From the NCBI GenBank assembly GCA_021798075.1, contig JAJZYO010000084.1, positions 1-7,687 on the forward strand: DNA of 7,687 nt. Direction: 5' to 3'. The translations under genes and the position numbers were made by a program. Under the pieces are notes generated by a model. It was not told where the DNA came from. It made no database searches and worked only from the letters and a program-made list of their open reading frames with translations. The DNA is from Actinomycetes bacterium (GTDB lineage: Bacteria; Actinomycetota; Acidimicrobiia; Acidimicrobiales; Palsa-688). Below, in pieces: positions 6,001 to 7,687 of this stretch (position 1 is the stretch's first letter; the number at the start of each line of letters is the position of its first letter).

Positions 6001-7404
6001 TGCCTCGACGAGCATGTCGGCCCCGAACCGCTCGACGAGGTCGAGGTCGTCCCCGGCGATGACGACCATGTGCCTAGCTCTACGGGCGGCCCGGACCAGG
6101 ACTTGCCACCCCGGTGCTACCTCGTCACCGATGGCGAAGACCGCCGCCAGCCTTCCCTCGAACATGAGGCCGTGGCTCGCCACATGGCCAAGGCGACGGC
6201 GGAGCCGCCGCAGCTCCGTAGGGGGAGCCGAAAGGTCGCTCAGTCGTCCAACCGTCCAGCCCCCCCGGCTATGGCGCGCCGAGGCATCGGCGCCATCGAA
6301 GAGCGCGTGCAGCCGACCTTCGGCCTCCGACGGGTTGACGTCGCTCGCGAACACGGCCCGGGTCGGCTCCTTTTTGCCCGTAAGCAGGACGGCGGCATCA
6401 ATGACGACGGTGTCGGTACGGTCCAACCGCCGTAGCGCGGCCGGGTCGAGCACCAGCTCGTCGTGAGAAGCCAGTACCCGCCCGACACGGGCACTGAAGG
6501 CCTCTCGCCCCAGCCGTCCTGCCTTGGGCACGCTGGCCAGCAGCATTGCCGCCGCCTTGCGCGGGTTGGTGGTGAAGGCAAAGGCGCCCGCGGCGCCGGC
6601 CAGGCCAGTGGCGCCAGTCCAATCGGCGTAACGTTCGACCGGCCCTGAGGGCAAGGGGACCGGACGTCCCGGACGCGAGATGGGACGACAACCCACTCGC
6701 GAGGGGTCGTTGGCCAGTTCGTGTTCCAGGCGCCCCCAACTGGAACGGCGAGCGATCGCTTCGTCCAGCAGCCCTCCGCGATGCGCTAGGTCGACGACAA
6801 GACCGAGGGTGCCCCGGCCCAGCCCTTGCAGGACGGCGTTCGCCACCGCTAGGCCGATGTCGGCCGTGCTCGGGCCTAAGGCGAACTCGACCAACCGTCG
6901 GATGCGAGGTTGGGATTCCGCCACGGAGACGAGGGCGGCGGCTTCTTCGGGCAGCGACGGTAGGTCGAACATCGACCCCGCCACCCCGGCCGCGATGCCG
7001 ACGGCATCGGCAACGAGGCCAACGATGGCGCGGTGGACGGGCTCGATATCACCGGGAAAGTCGGGCCGGTCGAACCCGAACCGGTCGTCATGCACCTCGT
7101 GGGCTTCTTCGACACCCTCGATCGTCTCCAGGATCGCTGAGCTGTCGACAGCCTCGCCGTCGAAGGCGACTACGACGCGTCCCACCACCGCGTTGACCTG
7201 CGCCCAATGCACGCCGTTCATGCGAGCCAGGGCGACCTCGAGCTCTCGGGCGAAGCGCTCCGATCCGTGGCGTCGGGCTGCCCTTACTTCGATGTGGGCT
7301 TTGCCGTCGCCGAACCAGTAGCGGCGGTGCCGACGGCCCGTTGAGGTGCCCGAAGGGGCGCTGTCGACGCTCAATGCCAGGGCAGTCCTTGGCCCCTCAG
7401 GCAT
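3049..7404 (-). CDS. ctpI: CtpI-type giant cation-transporting P-type ATPase
   Basis: This is a 1451-residue ATP-driven cation pump of the plasma membrane. Residues about 33-100 resemble an HMA fold but lack the CxxC metal ligands. About 120-600 is a degenerate ATPase copy without an actuator TGES. Its phosphorylation motif reads D336-AAVLLTG, its N domain is about 90 residues shorter, and its hinge reads GPSHD. About 605-1451 is a complete ATPase: TGES at 765-768, IPEGLP at 877-882 in M4, DKTGTLT at 921-927 (D921 phosphorylated), KGAPE at 1027-1031, TGDH at 1126-1129 and TGDGANDAPA at 1197-1206. Further membrane segments lie at about 657-695, 835-888, 1255-1305, 1330-1405 and 1420-1443. E879, N1265, E1268, N1293, T1296 and D1297 match SERCA ligands E309, N768, E771, N796, T799 and D800, and no CPC motif is present. 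A hard divalent cation such as Ca2+ or Mn2+ is therefore likelier than a soft heavy metal (inference). The mycobacterial relatives CtpI/CtpH are of similar great length. The ATG at 7404 lacks a clear ribosome binding site and follows an in-frame TAG by five codons; TTG at codon 11 is an alternative start. Confidence 0.93.
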   Translation of the reverse strand: MPEGPRTALALSVDSAPSGTSTGRRHRRYWFGDGKAHIEVRAARRHGSERFARELEVALARMNGVHWAQVNAVVGRVVVAFDGEAVDSSAILETIEGVEEAHEVHDDRFGFDRPDFPGDIEPVHRAIVGLVADAVGIAAGVAGSMFDLPSLPEEAAALVSVAESQPRIRRLVEFALGPSTADIGLAVANAVLQGLGRGTLGLVVDLAHRGGLLDEAIARRSSWGRLEHELANDPSRVGCRPISRPGRPVPLPSGPVERYADWTGATGLAGAAGAFAFTTNPRKAAAMLLASVPKAGRLGREAFSARVGRVLASHDELVLDPAALRRLDRTDTVVIDAAVLLTGKKEPTRAVFASDVNPSEAEGRLHALFDGADASARHSRGGWTVGRLSDLSAPPTELRRLRRRLGHVASHGLMFEGRLAAVFAIGDEVAPGWQVLVRAARRARHMVVIAGDDLDLVERFGADMLVEAGDSLCGSVRMLQGDGCGVLLVAGPSHDALEAADCGIGLVVEGVVPWGADVIAKDLGTAVFLVEASIVARSVSQQSANLAVAGTAGGVLLAAALEPARASSSATISVNIAALAAIANGWRAGIGLARMPRHRIGAGPPWHMLEVDDVLALLGTSRGGLASSSVAGRLAPVARLAGDPARFAAAVGAELANPLTEVLAAGAALSAAVGSSADAVIVGAVSTLNALIGGAIRYQAENAVRSLDRASQQQVLVLRAGQPSLIGSDALVRGDVIALATGDAVPADCRVIEANNLEVDESSLTGESLPVAKSEAPSMSTLISERSSVLYAETSVVAGDALGVVVAVGEDTEATAGDVTLGAKVAGGVEERLRKLTMVSVPLAVLGGACVAGLGALRGQALSETLGSAVNLAVAAIPEGLPIVATMAQVAAARRLSAKGVLVRNPHALEALARVDVLCTDKTGTLTGGQIKLTSVCDGRRSSPIMRLANRDRSILAAALRATPPLVGDAVLEMTDRAVVEAAEGCGVEKALGAPGWALDLELPFEPSRGFHATVGTSALGQLIDVKGAPEVVLARCERWRDGSHDRPLDDKAHGLLTRKIERLASTGRRLLAVAEGQTTTTLLSGPDISGLTFLGLLAFSDPVRPSASAAVDGMRRAGIEVVVVTGDHASTAENVASKLGLMDGRRVLTGTQLGKLSDNQLDEVLAEVSVFARVVPADKVRIVEAYQRAGRAVAMTGDGANDAPAIRLADVGLALGQRSTSAARGAADIVITDDRIETLLDIVTEGRGMWGSVRDAVAILLGGNAGEVVFTVATSAIMGRPALSTRQLLLTNLMTDVVPALAIAIRPPRGRSAAQLLAEGPDRSLAGPMYGAIAQRAAATAAGAGAAWWAARLTGRRRRADTVGLVALVGSQLGQTIAIGGADPVVLGAGLVSAGVLVAIVETPGVSEFFGCTPLGPMGWAIAVTSSSAATMAAVLVPRFVDALRAASDS

Positions 7405-7500
7405 AACGGGGTACGCCCGCTAGCCACGTGACCTCGTCGAGAGCGGTCCGGCCGCAAGGGGCCCGGCGCCAGTCGCCGTCCGGCGGTCAAGGGCTCTGCT

Positions 7501-7517
7501 CACCGGGTGGCCCGGTG
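7501..7517. repeat. Perfect GC-rich hairpin upstream of the ATPase gene
   Basis: CACCGGG-TGG-CCCGGTG is a perfect 7-bp stem with a 3-base loop, about 97 bases before the ATPase start. A smaller CGCCG-TC-CGGCG repeat lies about 20 bases nearer the gene. The first could be a leader hairpin, an operator, or the stem of a terminator for transcription entering from the right, but no T-run follows on minus. The rest of 7405-7572 holds no supported gene; a 38-codon minus frame there (7421-7536) looks random. Confidence 0.4.
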
Positions 7518-7572
7518 CGGGACTTCCGTTCGGCATTGAAGGAGACTACGGGAAGCCTTGGGCTGACAGCCA

Positions 7573-7665
7573 CTACTCGCACCTACTTGGCTTAGTTAAG
7601 ACGCGCGACACGACCGACACGGAGACTCCCGCCTGGCGGGCGATCTCGGTCAGCTTGGTGGCCAT
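7573..7665 (-). pseudogene. Orphan LacI/PurR-type helix-turn-helix fragment
   Basis: ATG at 7665 opens a 30-codon frame reading MATKLTEIARQAGV, then SVSVVSRVL, then TKPSRCE and TAG. The first 23 residues are a textbook LacI-family DNA-binding headpiece: a TEIARQAG first helix, the turn GVS, and a recognition helix VSVVSRVL. Family members continue for another 300 residues with a hinge helix and a sugar-binding-like domain. Here the frame stops in the headpiece, and the other frames downstream show no continuation. It is most likely the remnant of a regulator gene broken by deletion or frameshift. No good ribosome binding site precedes the ATG. CTGACAG (7563-7569) and its inverse CTGTCAG (7668-7674) flank it. 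A headpiece alone could still bind DNA weakly, but a function is not supported. Start and orientation match the ATPase gene, 168 bases downstream. Confidence 0.65.
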
Positions 7666-7687
7666 ACTGTCAGGCTATTGCCCCGAG

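Noticed and set aside
3128..6466. Long plus-strand frames (239, 392 and 382 codons) opposite the ATPase gene
   Set aside because: They are Arg/Ser/Pro/Ala-rich, low-complexity antisense shadows of a high-GC gene whose minus frame has every P-type ATPase motif.
7104..7308. Heavy-metal binding by the HMA-like N-terminus of the ATPase
   Set aside because: The beta-alpha-beta pattern is there, but the GMxCxxC metal ligands are absent and there is no Cys in residues 33-100.
7421..7536. 38-codon minus-strand frame between the LacI fragment and the ATPase
   Set aside because: Pro/Arg/Gly/Ala-rich random-looking peptide without a ribosome binding site.
1..7687. CRISPR array, tRNA, rRNA or prophage genes
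   Set aside because: No regularly spaced repeats, no cloverleaf with a complete TPsiC arm, no rRNA-like stretch and no phage structural gene could be seen on either strand.

Overview
The window is GC-rich DNA with ATG/GTG/TTG starts and strong G/C preference at third codon positions. A CtpI-type giant P-type ATPase is a hallmark of mycobacteria and related Actinomycetota, so an actinobacterial chromosome is the best guess. No rRNA, tRNA or housekeeping gene is present to fix the taxon. Every confident gene lies on the minus strand, so the biological order runs from right to left.

Right end (about 7405-7687): a 30-codon orphan helix-turn-helix N-terminus of LacI/PurR type ends at an early stop, followed by about 170 bases with GC-rich hairpins. 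Centre (3049-7404): one 1451-residue P-type ATPase fills more than half the window. It has an HMA-like N-terminal fold without cysteine ligands, then a degenerate catalytically dead ATPase copy, then an intact ATPase copy. The intact copy keeps the DKTGT, TGES and GDGxND motifs and Ca2+-ATPase-like cation ligands.

Downstream of it (2077-3013): two small paralogous membrane proteins share a G-x3-ALVA-x-E-x2-(E/D)-WPVA-x6-H signature. The first begins 35 bases after the ATPase stop and is almost certainly co-transcribed with it. The second is 410 bases further on with its own strong ribosome binding site. The gap between them holds an AT-richer, probable promoter region and a possible 46-codon plus-strand gene.

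Left part (about 890-2037): an IS630-family insertion sequence with a frameshifted DD34E transposase lies just past the second small gene. Beyond it is a 142-codon uncharacterised gene (380-808) that may have lost or altered its 5' end. The leftmost 380 bases show no convincing gene, only hairpins.

Working model (inference): the ATPase and the two small membrane proteins form a cation-transport module, with the small proteins as candidate accessory or regulatory subunits. The IS and the LacI fragment mark decay and rearrangement at its edges. The most interesting observations are the dead-plus-live tandem inside the ATPase and the unnamed small membrane protein family beside it.
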